This document shows, piece after piece, positions 1 to 7,381 of a DNA stretch of 14,881 nt. Source of the stretch: JBHIDQ01 sp046760155. Its GTDB lineage: Bacteria > Chloroflexota > Dehalococcoidia > Dehalococcoidales > RBG-16-60-22. The number at the start of each line of letters is the position of its first letter. Positions within the stretch are counted from its first letter, which is position 1. The notes under the pieces are model-generated. The model was given only the letters and a program-made list of their open reading frames with translations, was not told the origin of the DNA and ran no database searches. Both the position numbers and the translations under genes were made by a program. The stretch is from assembly GCA_046760155.1 (NCBI GenBank), contig JBHIDQ010000033.1, forward strand, positions 1 through 14,881, given 5' to 3'.

Positions 1-683
1 GCCTCTTCCGAAGCCAGAAAAGCCACCGCCTCCGCCACATCATCAGGAGTACCGAGGGAACCGAGCGGAATACGCCGCATCAGTTCCTGCCGCACTTCCT
101 CTCCCAGTTGCTGGGTCATCGTAGTATCAATAAAGCCGGGAGCCAGGGCATTAACCGTGATGCCACGGGCGCCCACTTCCCGGGCCAGAGTTTTGCTAAA
201 GCCAATGATACCCGCCTTGGCGGCAGCATAGTTCGCCTGACCGGGATTGCCCACAATGCCAACGATACTGGAAATACTGATAATTCTACCCCAGCGCTGC
301 TTCATCATCTGCCGCAGTACCGCTCGGGTACAGAGAAAAACGCTCTTCAGGTTAACGTTCAATACCGCATCCCAGTCTTCGTCCGACATCCGCAGTAAAA
401 GCTGGTCCCGGGCAATGCCGGCATTGTTCACCAGAATGTCAACCCGACCATAATTGGTAACCGTTGTCTCCACAAGAGTGTCTACGTCCGAAGCCAAGCT
501 CACATTGGCTGGAATCGCCAGACTCTGCCGTTTCATCGCCCTGATTTCCTCAGCCACCGGCTCGGCATCAGCGATGTCACTGACCACAACGGTCGCCCCA
601 ACCTCAGCCAGTTTGAGAGCAATGGCTCGCCCGATACCACGAGCACTGCCGGTAACTATGGCTACTCTACTGGAAAGGTCCAT
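1..683 (-). CDS. fabG: 3-oxoacyl-[acyl-carrier-protein] reductase FabG (3' end missing)
   Basis: NADPH-dependent reductase of type II fatty acid synthesis, which reduces 3-oxoacyl-ACP to 3-hydroxyacyl-ACP in the cytoplasm. It is a short-chain dehydrogenase: the Rossmann motif TGSARGIG lies at residues 11-18, NNAG at 86-89, the catalytic Asn at 111 (NVNLKS), Ser at 139, and the YAAAK motif gives Tyr152 and Lys156. The segment GNPGQANYAAAKAG is very FabG-like. The ATG at 683-681 is preceded by AAAGGAGG at good spacing. About 227 residues are visible of a family length near 245, so only about 20 C-terminal residues lie beyond the left edge. It starts 15 bases after the fabD stop and is probably the fourth gene of the DUF177-rpmF-fabD-fabG operon. 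Other SDR reductases are possible, but the fabD neighbour favours FabG. Confidence 0.95.
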   Translation of the reverse strand, partial: MDLSSRVAIVTGSARGIGRAIALKLAEVGATVVVSDIADAEPVAEEIRAMKRQSLAIPANVSLASDVDTLVETTVTNYGRVDILVNNAGIARDQLLLRMSDEDWDAVLNVNLKSVFLCTRAVLRQMMKQRWGRIISISSIVGIVGNPGQANYAAAKAGIIGFSKTLAREVGARGITVNALAPGFIDTTMTQQLGEEVRQELMRRIPLGSLGTPDDVAEAVAFLASEE

Positions 684-698
684 TCTTGCCTCCTTTGG

Positions 699-1646
699 CT
701 ATTTGTCTACCCCCAATAAAGACGGCAAATCACTAATCGCTTGAGAGTCCCCTATGTTTATCGTCTCAACTTCCTTATTTATTCGTTTAATCAGGCCAGT
801 CAGTACTTTGCCCGGCCCTATCTCAATAAAGGTGGACACGCCTTCAGCTACCATATACTCAATGGAGCGCTGCCACTGCACACAATTACATAACTGTCTA
901 AAAAGTTCTTCCTTCACTGCTTCTCCAGTGGTCAATGGCTGAGCGGTCGTGTTGGCGATAATGGGAATGGCCGGTGCGTTGAAGAAAAGGCGAGCGGTAA
1001 TCCTCGCCATACCATCCACGGCTGGTTGCATCAGCGGCGTATGAAAGGCATCACTTACCGGTAACGGAATAACGCGGGGAGCTCCTTTAGCCTTAGCCAA
1101 ATCCATGGCTTGAGCCATATTATCCCGGTCCCCACTGATGACCAATTGACCCGGGCAGTTTATATTGACGATATATGTGCCAGTTTGCTGACACACTTCC
1201 GCCAGCAAAGCCTCATCAAACCCCATGACTGCCGCCATACTTCCGGGACGAAGCATTCCAGCTTCATGCATTAACCGCCCCCTCTCCCGGGCCAGATAAA
1301 CGGTAGTGGCAAAATCAAACACCCGGGAAAATGCCAGTGTGGTATATTCGCCCAGGCTATGACCAGCCACAAAGGCAGGCAATGGTAAGTTAGGACTAAC
1401 TTCGCGGGCAGCCATGAGGCAGGCGCAACTAACTGTCAGTATGGCTGGTTGGGCATTGAGCGTCTGGCGGAGTTCATCCTCCGGACCTTCAAAGCATAGT
1501 TTGGACAGAGAAAAGCCCAAAACTTCATCAGCCTGGTCAAAGACGGCTCTAGCTGACTTAAAATCATCATAAAGGTCACGTCCCATGCCTACCCACTGTG
1601 AGCCCTGTCCGGGAAAGACATAGGCCACCTTCGTCAATTCCGCCAC
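699..1646 (-). CDS. fabD: malonyl-CoA:ACP transacylase FabD
   Basis: Transfers malonyl from CoA to acyl carrier protein, supplying the extender unit for fatty acid elongation. The N-terminal FPGQGSQ motif, the nucleophile motif GHSLGEY (Ser97 when counted from the chosen start) and the catalytic His202 in DAFHTPLM are all present. The protein is 315 residues, normal for the family. I chose the GTG at 1646-1644 because AGAGG lies 6 bases upstream of it. A TTG at 1652 is in frame and two codons longer, but it abuts that same sequence with no spacing. The gene follows rpmF after a 96-base gap with no plsX or fabH between them, and precedes fabG by 15 bases. Confidence 0.95.
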   Translation of the reverse strand: MAELTKVAYVFPGQGSQWVGMGRDLYDDFKSARAVFDQADEVLGFSLSKLCFEGPEDELRQTLNAQPAILTVSCACLMAAREVSPNLPLPAFVAGHSLGEYTTLAFSRVFDFATTVYLARERGRLMHEAGMLRPGSMAAVMGFDEALLAEVCQQTGTYIVNINCPGQLVISGDRDNMAQAMDLAKAKGAPRVIPLPVSDAFHTPLMQPAVDGMARITARLFFNAPAIPIIANTTAQPLTTGEAVKEELFRQLCNCVQWQRSIEYMVAEGVSTFIEIGPGKVLTGLIKRINKEVETINIGDSQAISDLPSLLGVDK

Positions 1647-1742
1647 CGCCAACCTCTACTGCCGAAATTGTTAAAAATGGTAATTAGCCTTCCTCCAAAT
1701 CAAGCACAAAATAAAAAGCTTTTCATCCGTTGGCGTAAGTCA

Positions 1743-1937
1743 TCATTCGGGCGGCTTCGGGCCCTCAACCTCGGTGACTTCCCTACCGGCATAGCTGCCA
1801 CAGACGGGACAAACATGATGCGGCAGCTTGGGACTGTGGCACTGCGGACAATAGTCCAGCTGGGGAGGACTCAAACCTAAATGACTGCGCCTTTTACCCC
1901 GGCGTGCTTTAGACGTCTTGCGTTTTGGTAAAGCCAT
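1743..1937 (-). CDS. rpmF: 50S ribosomal protein L32
   Basis: Small zinc-ribbon protein of the large ribosomal subunit, 64 residues. The basic N-terminus MALPKRKTSKARRGKRRSH is the L32 signature. It is followed by two Cys pairs (Cys30/Cys33 and Cys43/Cys46), so this is the zinc-binding form of L32. It sits between the DUF177 gene and fabD, the widespread arrangement linking L32 and fatty acid synthesis. The 96 bases between its stop and fabD hold no recognisable gene. Confidence 0.96.
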   Translation of the reverse strand: MALPKRKTSKARRGKRRSHLGLSPPQLDYCPQCHSPKLPHHVCPVCGSYAGREVTEVEGPKPPE

Positions 1938-1961
1938 AATCTCTTCTACCTCGGAACCGAA

Positions 1962-2471
1962 TTAAAGTAATTTATTGAGCTTCGACCAGCGTGGGTCAAT
2001 CGCCTCTGACGAGCAACCACAAGGCCCCTGATTTAGGTTGTGACCGCACTCCTGACATATCCCGGCACAATCTTCCCGGCAAAGCGGCTTCATCGGTATC
2101 GCCAGCAGCGTATACTGACGTATCGCCTCGGTTAAATCAATAACATGATGCTCGTCAATGACAAAAGAGCCGGCCTCCTCAGATGACGGTAACGGAACTC
2201 CGCTAGCGATATCAATGGTGGGAAGATACTCCTCCTCAAAATTTATCATTATCGGACTCTGAAATAAGCTCAAGCAGCGGCCGCAGGCAAGCTCAACTTC
2301 AGTGTGCAGTTCTCCTTGAACCAGGATACCACGGTGGGTGCGCAATAGCCTAATCTCACCCTGAACTTTTCGACCACCGTCATCACCGGTAACAGCAACA
2401 ACCTCGTTTATCTCATAATTTCGGGATGAACCTATAGGCTCCTTGAGTAATTGAGAAACATTTATCTGCAT
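1962..2471 (-). CDS. DUF177 (YceD-family) protein
   Basis: Member of the DUF177/YceD family, encoded next to rpmF in many bacteria; in E. coli and plants the family is linked to 23S rRNA accumulation. The protein is 169 residues and begins MQINVSQLLKEPIG, as is typical of the family. The core has a CGRC pair (Cys63, Cys66). The C-terminus carries a cluster of six cysteines (131, 135, 139, 142, 151, 153) ending in a DPRWSKLNKL motif, which suggests metal binding. I chose the ATG at 2471-2469 because the first residues match the family and GTGGGG lies 5 bases upstream. A TTG five codons earlier (2486) is possible but would lie only about 10 bases after the predicted transcription start. First gene of the rpmF-fabD-fabG operon. 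Confidence 0.88.
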   Translation of the reverse strand: MQINVSQLLKEPIGSSRNYEINEVVAVTGDDGGRKVQGEIRLLRTHRGILVQGELHTEVELACGRCLSLFQSPIMINFEEEYLPTIDIASGVPLPSSEEAGSFVIDEHHVIDLTEAIRQYTLLAIPMKPLCREDCAGICQECGHNLNQGPCGCSSEAIDPRWSKLNKLL

Positions 2472-2502
2472 AACAACCCCACACAACCAGATTCAATTTA
2501 TC

Positions 2503-2532
2503 ATTATAAGGCAAGCTTCGTATCTACCGCAA
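2503..2532 (-). promoter_or_regulatory. predicted sigma-70 promoter of the DUF177-rpmF-fabD-fabG operon
   Basis: On the minus strand a consensus -10 box TATAAT (2508-2503) is preceded after 18 bases by TTGCGG (2532-2527) as a weak -35 box. The expected transcription start is near 2496, about 25 bases before the chosen DUF177 ATG. The site sits in the 79-base gap after the etfA stop, so it would separate the fatty acid operon from the ETF operon. Confidence 0.5.
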
Positions 2533-2550
2533 ATTTATGAGAAAAAACAT

Positions 2551-3546
2551 TTACTGATTCTTCAGCTTCTCGGTTAGCATCGGTACCACTTTGAACAGGT
2601 CGCCGACGATGCCATAGGTAGCCACTTCAAAAATCGGGGCATTGGGGTCGTCATTGATGGCGACGATAACCTCTGAGGTCTGCATACCCACTAGGTGCTG
2701 CACCGCTCCCGAGATACCGACGGCAATATAGAGCTTGGGGCAAACTGTCTTTCCCGTCTGTCCCACCTGACAGGCATACGTAATCCATCCCTCATCAACG
2801 ACGGCACGTGAGGCGCCCACCGCCGCACCCAGGACCGAAGCCAGCTCCCTCAACATCTGAAAATTCTCCGCTTTGCCCAGTCCCCTACCTCCGGCAACAA
2901 TAATATCCGCCTCCTCAATCTTGACCGTTTCGGTAAGGTCTTGCACAAAGTTGAGCAATTTCGTCTTCGAGGTGATGCGCTCACGGTTAAAGTCCACCTC
3001 GATTATTTCACCTTTTCTCTTTTCATCTGGCTCATTCTTCTGAAAGACACGGGGGCGAACGGTTGCCATCTGCGGCCGTCTGCTTGGGCAGATAATGATC
3101 GCCATGACATTGCCACCAAAAGCCGGTTTAATCTGCCGCAGAAGCCTTTGCTCGGTATCAATGTCAAGCCCGGTGCAGTCAGCGGTTAGTCCTGTCTTTA
3201 AAATCGCGGCCACGCGGGGAATAAAGGCGCGCCCCAGCGAAGTCGCCCCGGCCAGAACTATTTCCGGTTTATATTGTTGAACCAGCGCCACGAGCTGCTG
3301 GGTATACAAATCCTCTTGATTGTCCGCCAGGTCCGGGCTATCCACCGAATAGACCTTATCCGCGCCGCAGGCAATTAATTGCTTGACCTCTTCAATCCCG
3401 TGACCGAAACAGACGGCACTTAATTCAGTCTGGAGAGTATCTGCCAGTTCTCTACCTTTGGCTAGTAGCTCGTAGGCAACCTTTTTTAACCTGCCATCTC
3501 GTTGTTCAGCAAATACCCAGATGCCTCGGGAACTATCGCTTCCCAT
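2551..3546 (-). CDS. etfA: electron transfer flavoprotein alpha subunit
   Basis: Alpha subunit of the heterodimeric ETF, which carries the mobile alpha-FAD and shuttles electrons between acyl-CoA dehydrogenases and other carriers. The protein is 331 residues. The N-terminal adenine-nucleotide-hydrolase-like domain spans about 8-185. The C-terminal FAD domain has GGRGLG (219-224), QVGQTGK (260-266), GISGAVQH (277-284) and the INDDPNAPIF ending, all diagnostic for EtfA. No ferredoxin domain is fused to it. The ATG at 3546-3544 has GGGG a few bases upstream. It begins 13 bases after the etfB stop and is the last gene of the acd-etfB-etfA operon. Confidence 0.96.
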   Translation of the reverse strand: MGSDSSRGIWVFAEQRDGRLKKVAYELLAKGRELADTLQTELSAVCFGHGIEEVKQLIACGADKVYSVDSPDLADNQEDLYTQQLVALVQQYKPEIVLAGATSLGRAFIPRVAAILKTGLTADCTGLDIDTEQRLLRQIKPAFGGNVMAIIICPSRRPQMATVRPRVFQKNEPDEKRKGEIIEVDFNRERITSKTKLLNFVQDLTETVKIEEADIIVAGGRGLGKAENFQMLRELASVLGAAVGASRAVVDEGWITYACQVGQTGKTVCPKLYIAVGISGAVQHLVGMQTSEVIVAINDDPNAPIFEVATYGIVGDLFKVVPMLTEKLKNQ

Positions 3547-3559
3547 ACTTACCCCAATC

Positions 3560-4345
3560 CTAGATTAACCCGTCATCCTTTAGCTTGCCAAGTAAGCAAT
3601 CAACCTGACTTTCCAACTCCCCCTGCAATATCTCACCCTGGCAAGTTCTTTGCGGAGAGAAGACTTCGATTACCCTGGTCGCCGAGCCAGCAAGGCCAAC
3701 CACACTCTGGTCAACACCTATTTCTGGAACACCCCAGACCGCAACCACCGCGCTCTTCGACTTGGTAATACCACGAAGCGACGGAAGACGAGGCACATTG
3801 ATTTCCTTCACTACCGTGATTAGTGCCGGTAAAGGAGTCTCCATAACCTCATGCCCTTCCTCAACCATCCGCTGCACCCGCATCTGTCCATCAGCTATCT
3901 CCTCTATTTGGCTGACATAGGCAATAAATGGTATCTCCAGCATCTCCGCCAGCTCTGGCCCCACCTGCCCGGTATCTCCGTCCAGCGTCTGCCGACCACA
4001 GATGATAAGGTCAAACTGCCCCAGTTTATTAATCGCTGCCGTCAGAGTATAGGCAGTAGCCAAGGTATCAGCACCGGCAAAGGCTTTGTCGCTCAACAAA
4101 ATGACCTCATCAGCCCCCAGTGAAATGGCTTCCCTCAGTGTCTCTTCCGCTTGGGGTGGCCCCATACTGATAACGGTAACCTTACCACCACACCGCTCCC
4201 TGAGGCGAACCCCTTCTTCCAGAGCATAAGTATCAAAGGGGTTGATGATATTTTCAATTCCTTCTCTGATGAGAGTATTGGTTTGAGGGTCAATCTTGAC
4301 TTCGGTGGTACCGGGAACCTGCTTCAGGCAAACGATAATTTTCAT
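3560..4345 (-). CDS. etfB: electron transfer flavoprotein beta subunit
   Basis: Beta subunit of ETF, 261 residues, beginning MKIIVCLKQVPGT as usual for the family. The nucleotide-binding loop reads DGDTGQVGP (122-130). From family knowledge, this DGDT-x-QVGP form is found in ETFs that bind a second FAD (electron-bifurcating type), whereas AMP-binding human-type ETFs have a different loop. The ETF-beta signature EINVPRLPSLRG lies at about 181-192. Its ATG overlaps the stop of the acyl-CoA dehydrogenase gene by 4 bases (ATGA), which implies translational coupling and probably a joint complex. Bifurcation itself is an inference from this motif and the neighbour. Confidence 0.96.
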   Translation of the reverse strand: MKIIVCLKQVPGTTEVKIDPQTNTLIREGIENIINPFDTYALEEGVRLRERCGGKVTVISMGPPQAEETLREAISLGADEVILLSDKAFAGADTLATAYTLTAAINKLGQFDLIICGRQTLDGDTGQVGPELAEMLEIPFIAYVSQIEEIADGQMRVQRMVEEGHEVMETPLPALITVVKEINVPRLPSLRGITKSKSAVVAVWGVPEIGVDQSVVGLAGSATRVIEVFSPQRTCQGEILQGELESQVDCLLGKLKDDGLI

Positions 4346-5499
4346 TCCGTTCTTGCCTTTCTCTTCCTCAGTTCCAGGGCGATGGCATTTCGCAAAACTT
4401 GATTGGAACCCTCATATATCTGGGTGATTTTGGCATCGCGCATCATTTTCTCCACCGGATAATCCTTCATGTAGCCGGCACCACCACAAATCTGCACGGC
4501 GTCAGTGGTAACTCTCATCGCCGTATCTGAGGCAAAGACTTTAGCCATCGCCGATTCTTCAGTAAAGCTCCGGGCACCGCTATCAACCATCCTCGCGGTA
4601 GCGTAAACTAATGCCCGGGCTGCTTCCACGTGAATTGCCATGTCCGCCAGCATATCCTGGACCACCGGCAGAGAAATCAGGTGCTGCCCGAATTGGATAC
4701 GTTGCTGCGCATAATCTACAGCCGCTTCCAGGGCTCCCTGCGCCAGCCCAACCGCTTGCGCCCCTATTCCCGGACGGGAACGGTCCAAGAGTTTCATCGT
4801 CATGATAAATCCCATACCTGGCTTGCTAATCAGGTTATCTTCAGGAACCAGACAGTTTCGGAAAATTAGCTCCCTGGTCGCCGAAGCACGAATGCCCATC
4901 TTTTTCTCTTTCTTACCGAAAGAAAAGCCCGGCGTGTCCTTCTCCACGATGAAAGCACTGGCCCCGCGAGCACCTCTTGTTTTATCCGTCAAAGCAATCA
5001 CCGTATATATCTCAGCTTCACCCCCGTTAGTGATGAATTGCTTGGTGCCATTAAGCCGGTAGCCGCCAGCCACCTTCTCCGCGGTTGTCTTGATGGCACT
5101 GGCATCACTACCCGCCGTTGGCTCACTCAGTGCAAAGGCAGTCAGTCTCTTACCGCCGGCAATATCGGGAAGATACTTTCCTTTCTGCTCCTCACTTCCG
5201 TAATCTATCAGGGTAAAACTGCCCAGGGCGCTAGCCGCATAGCTAACGGCAACCCCGCTGCATATCCGGCTCAACTCCTCCACCACCAGACACAGCTCCA
5301 GACAGCCACCACCCAACCCGTCATACTCTTCCGGGATAAAGACACGGAACATATCAGCATCAGCCAGGTCTTTCATAATCGCCCAGGGGAATTCTTCGCT
5401 TTCATCAAGCTCCGCCCGGACGGGCAGAATCCTTTCTTCGGCAATCCTTCTGGCCAGGCGCTTGACCGTTTTTTGCTCTTCAGTTAAGAAATACTCCAA
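4342..5499 (-). CDS. acyl-CoA dehydrogenase (short-chain / butyryl-CoA dehydrogenase-like)
   Basis: FAD-dependent enzyme that oxidises acyl-CoA to trans-2-enoyl-CoA, or works in reverse with a bifurcating ETF. The protein is 385 residues. Signature 1, FALSEPTAGSDASA, starts at 122. The C-terminal signature QICGGAGYMKDYPVEKMMRDAK lies at about 336-356, and the catalytic base is Glu363 in IYEGSNQVLR, the position seen in short- and medium-chain enzymes. The TTG start at 5499-5497 is supported by AAGGGGG seven bases upstream and by the usual N-terminal sequence of the family. Its last bases overlap the etfB ATG, so ETF is the electron partner. Chain-length specificity cannot be read with confidence. 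Confidence 0.93.
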   Translation of the reverse strand: MEYFLTEEQKTVKRLARRIAEERILPVRAELDESEEFPWAIMKDLADADMFRVFIPEEYDGLGGGCLELCLVVEELSRICSGVAVSYAASALGSFTLIDYGSEEQKGKYLPDIAGGKRLTAFALSEPTAGSDASAIKTTAEKVAGGYRLNGTKQFITNGGEAEIYTVIALTDKTRGARGASAFIVEKDTPGFSFGKKEKKMGIRASATRELIFRNCLVPEDNLISKPGMGFIMTMKLLDRSRPGIGAQAVGLAQGALEAAVDYAQQRIQFGQHLISLPVVQDMLADMAIHVEAARALVYATARMVDSGARSFTEESAMAKVFASDTAMRVTTDAVQICGGAGYMKDYPVEKMMRDAKITQIYEGSNQVLRNAIALELRKRKARTE

Positions 5500-5527
5500 G
5501 AAAGCACCCCCTTTAAAGTCAACTCAA

Positions 5528-5557
5528 ATTATATGCAGAGCCGTGTCTTGACGTCAA
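5528..5557 (-). promoter_or_regulatory. predicted sigma-70 promoter of the acd-etfB-etfA operon
   Basis: On the minus strand TTGACG (5557-5552) and TATAAT (5533-5528) are separated by 18 bases, a near-consensus promoter. The expected start is near 5521, about 20 bases before the TTG start of the acyl-CoA dehydrogenase gene. Confidence 0.75.
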
Positions 5558-5558
5558 G
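5547..5558. promoter_or_regulatory. 12-bp perfect palindrome over the acd -35 box (candidate operator)
   Basis: CTTGACGTCAAG reads the same on both strands and covers the whole -35 box of the acd promoter. It lies 21 bases before the -35 box of the divergent RAM gene. A repressor bound here would block the acd promoter. A consensus -35 box already supplies one half of the palindrome, so chance is a real alternative. Confidence 0.35.
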
Positions 5559-5578
5559 CTAATTACCGGCAATACATC

Positions 5579-5607
5579 TTGACATAGTCCCTTGCGGTGG
5601 TTATACT
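5579..5607 (+). promoter_or_regulatory. predicted sigma-70 promoter of the RAM-domain gene
   Basis: Perfect -35 box TTGACA (5579-5584), 17-base spacer and TATACT (5602-5607). The expected start is near 5614, giving a leader of about 49 bases before the GTG at 5663. It is divergent from the acd promoter. Confidence 0.8.
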
Positions 5608-5662
5608 ACCGATGACAAGTCCAGAGCCATAAAACAATTTGGTATAAAGGGGGGTGAGTTCA

Positions 5663-5893
5663 GTGGCAGCCAAAGCTTTCGTTCTCATTGAGACCGCAGT
5701 AGGTAAAAGTAAGGAGGTGGTCACCTCTCTCAGCAAACTGGAGGGGGTAATTTCAGTTGATACTGTAACCGGCCCATATGACATCATCGCCATTTTACAA
5801 GGGAAATCCTTGAATGATATTGGAGACTTGGTTACCGGTAAGATTCACCCCATTCCCGGCATTTCCCGAACCGTAACCTGTCTCGCCATATAG
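5663..5893 (+). CDS. stand-alone Lrp/AsnC ligand-binding (RAM) domain protein
   Basis: A 76-residue protein that consists only of the Lrp/AsnC C-terminal ligand-binding fold, with no helix-turn-helix. It contains AFVLIETAVGKSKEVV, then DTVTGPYDIIAI and ends GISRTVTCLAI, all matching the alpha-beta RAM fold. From family knowledge, such stand-alone RAM proteins oligomerise and bind small molecules, often amino acids; the role here is unknown. I chose the GTG at 5663 because AAAGGGGG lies about 8 bases upstream; a GTG at 5654 is in frame but overlaps that ribosome binding site. It is the only plus-strand gene. It is divergent from the acd operon and its stop lies one base from the convergent ispH stop. 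Confidence 0.88.
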   Translation: MAAKAFVLIETAVGKSKEVVTSLSKLEGVISVDTVTGPYDIIAILQGKSLNDIGDLVTGKIHPIPGISRTVTCLAI

Positions 5894-5894
5894 G

Positions 5895-6758
5895 CTATGC
5901 TTTCAGCCTCCGCAATACTTCATTCACCGTCTGTTCATCAGTAGAAGCCCCCGCCGTGATACCAATGCGGTGTTTGCCAGCAAGCCAAAAGGACTGGATT
6001 TCCTCGGCAGTTTCCAGCAGATGGGTTTCCGTCACCGTAGCGCATAATTCCGCCAGACGATTGGTGTTGGCACTGTGATGCCCACCGACGACGAGCATCA
6101 GGTCCACCTTGCTAGCCAGTTTGAGGGCCGCCGACTGCCGTTCTCTAATATCATGACAGATGGTATCAATAATCCGCATCTCTGAATCACGGGTAAAAGC
6201 GACATCAATCAGCTTCTTGACAAATTGGGCAAAATAAGCCGGCACCTGAGTCGTCTGGGATAGAATCCCCAGACGGCGGGGTATACGGTCAAAGGTAGCG
6301 ATGAACTTTTCATCCAGGCTAGCGATTCCCTTGCCCTTGGTCCAGCCGAGAATCCCCTTGACCTCGGGGTGGTCAGCATCACCGTAGATAACCACCAAAA
6401 AGCCAGACTCAGCCAGCCTCCGGGCGGCAACTTGAGCCCGGTGAACGAAAGGACAGGTAGTGCTGATGATATCAATATGACGAGCCCTGATTTCGCCTTC
6501 TATCTGCGGGCTTATCCCGTGAGAGCTGGTAACAACGACATCACCCTGTATACTTGCCACATTTTGGGCCACTCTAACCCCTATCTTGGCTAACCGTTGC
6601 AGCACCTGCTCATTATGCACCACCGCCCCCAGCGTTTCCACACCACCACGTTCACGGACCACCTTTTCCAAGATGTCAACGGCTCGCCTGACACCGAAGC
6701 AAAAGCCTATTTTAGCCGCTTTTTCAACTCTCACGCTTTCCGCTTTTCTGACCGTCAT
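5895..6758 (-). CDS. ispH: 4-hydroxy-3-methylbut-2-enyl diphosphate reductase IspH
   Basis: Last enzyme of the MEP isoprenoid pathway: a [4Fe-4S] enzyme that converts HMBPP to IPP and DMAPP. The protein is 287 residues. The three cluster cysteines are Cys20 (GFCFGVRRAV), Cys102 (TTCPFV) and Cys201 (DTICHDIRERQ). Substrate contacts of the family are present: His48 (VVHNE), HPEVKG at 130-135 with the catalytic Glu, SQTT near 167-170, SANTNRL with Ser229 and Asn231, and GITAGAST with Ser272. The ATG at 6758-6756 has a GGGGGG run 4 bases upstream, and the gene overlaps the end of plsC by 35 bases. The stop is one base from the convergent RAM gene. Confidence 0.97.
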   Translation of the reverse strand: MTVRKAESVRVEKAAKIGFCFGVRRAVDILEKVVRERGGVETLGAVVHNEQVLQRLAKIGVRVAQNVASIQGDVVVTSSHGISPQIEGEIRARHIDIISTTCPFVHRAQVAARRLAESGFLVVIYGDADHPEVKGILGWTKGKGIASLDEKFIATFDRIPRRLGILSQTTQVPAYFAQFVKKLIDVAFTRDSEMRIIDTICHDIRERQSAALKLASKVDLMLVVGGHHSANTNRLAELCATVTETHLLETAEEIQSFWLAGKHRIGITAGASTDEQTVNEVLRRLKA

Positions 6759-7380
6759 AATCCCCCCGATACTCTATCGGCAGCAGCTCAGCAATGTGCC
6801 CCATTATGGAATGAGTAAACTCGTTAAGCTTTACCCGGGTCAATTTACCGTTTACCGGTGACAGATAGAAAGGATGGCCAATATTCACCGTTATTTGCGG
6901 GCGACGAAGCCACCAGGTAATACCCTTTATATTTTCGGTTCCGACAATGCCTATCGGGAGAATAGGTGCATTACTGCGTGCAGCGATTAGTGCCGCACCG
7001 GAGAGAGCCGACTCCAATTGGGCATTTCGGCTCCTTCGCCCCTCAGGAAACATAATTAAAGCCATACCCTGTGCTAGCAACTGCTTTGACTTACGCATTG
7101 CCTCTCTATTCATTCCGCCACGGCGTATCGGAAAGGCACCATAATGGCGCACAATATAGCCCGAGACTCTTGAGCGAAATAGCTCTTCTTTGGCCAAGAA
7201 AAGCGCTTTCCGGTTAACGCTGAGGCCGATTATAGGTGGATCGGCTAGATTAAGATGATTCACTACAATCAGCAGGGGACCTTCACCAGGTATGTTCTCT
7301 CTACCTTTTACCCGCCACCGGGCGAAGAGAAACAGTAACACTCTGGTTAAAAGCCTGCCCCCATAGTATATCCAGTGCAT
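6724..7380 (-). CDS. plsC: 1-acyl-sn-glycerol-3-phosphate acyltransferase (PlsC family)
   Basis: Membrane-associated acyltransferase that makes phosphatidic acid for phospholipid synthesis. Counted from the chosen start it has 218 residues: a hydrophobic N-terminal segment, motif I NHLNLAD with His42 and Asp47, motif II GAFPIRRG, motif III FPEGRRSRN with Glu113 (Arg replaces the usual Thr), and a late LPIGIVG segment. The ATG at 7380-7378 begins one base after the lrp stop. An in-frame TTG at 7410 would add ten residues but has no ribosome binding site and would overlap lrp. The upstream regulator and downstream ispH are probably co-transcribed. Other lysophospholipid acyltransferases of the same family cannot be excluded. 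Confidence 0.9.
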   Translation of the reverse strand: MHWIYYGGRLLTRVLLFLFARWRVKGRENIPGEGPLLIVVNHLNLADPPIIGLSVNRKALFLAKEELFRSRVSGYIVRHYGAFPIRRGGMNREAMRKSKQLLAQGMALIMFPEGRRSRNAQLESALSGAALIAARSNAPILPIGIVGTENIKGITWWLRRPQITVNIGHPFYLSPVNGKLTRVKLNEFTHSIMGHIAELLPIEYRGDYDGQKSGKRES

Positions 7381-7381
7381 T

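Noticed and set aside
2541..2567. Short hairpin at the etfA end (CTGA-AGAA-TCAG) followed by six T residues on the minus strand as a terminator
   Set aside because: The stem is only four base pairs, lies inside the coding end, and is separated from the T run by several bases, so termination is not supported.
5038..5487. A 149-codon open frame on the plus strand within the acyl-CoA dehydrogenase gene
   Set aside because: Its codons are the reverse complement of a well-conserved enzyme, its translation has no family resemblance, and no promoter or ribosome binding site was seen.
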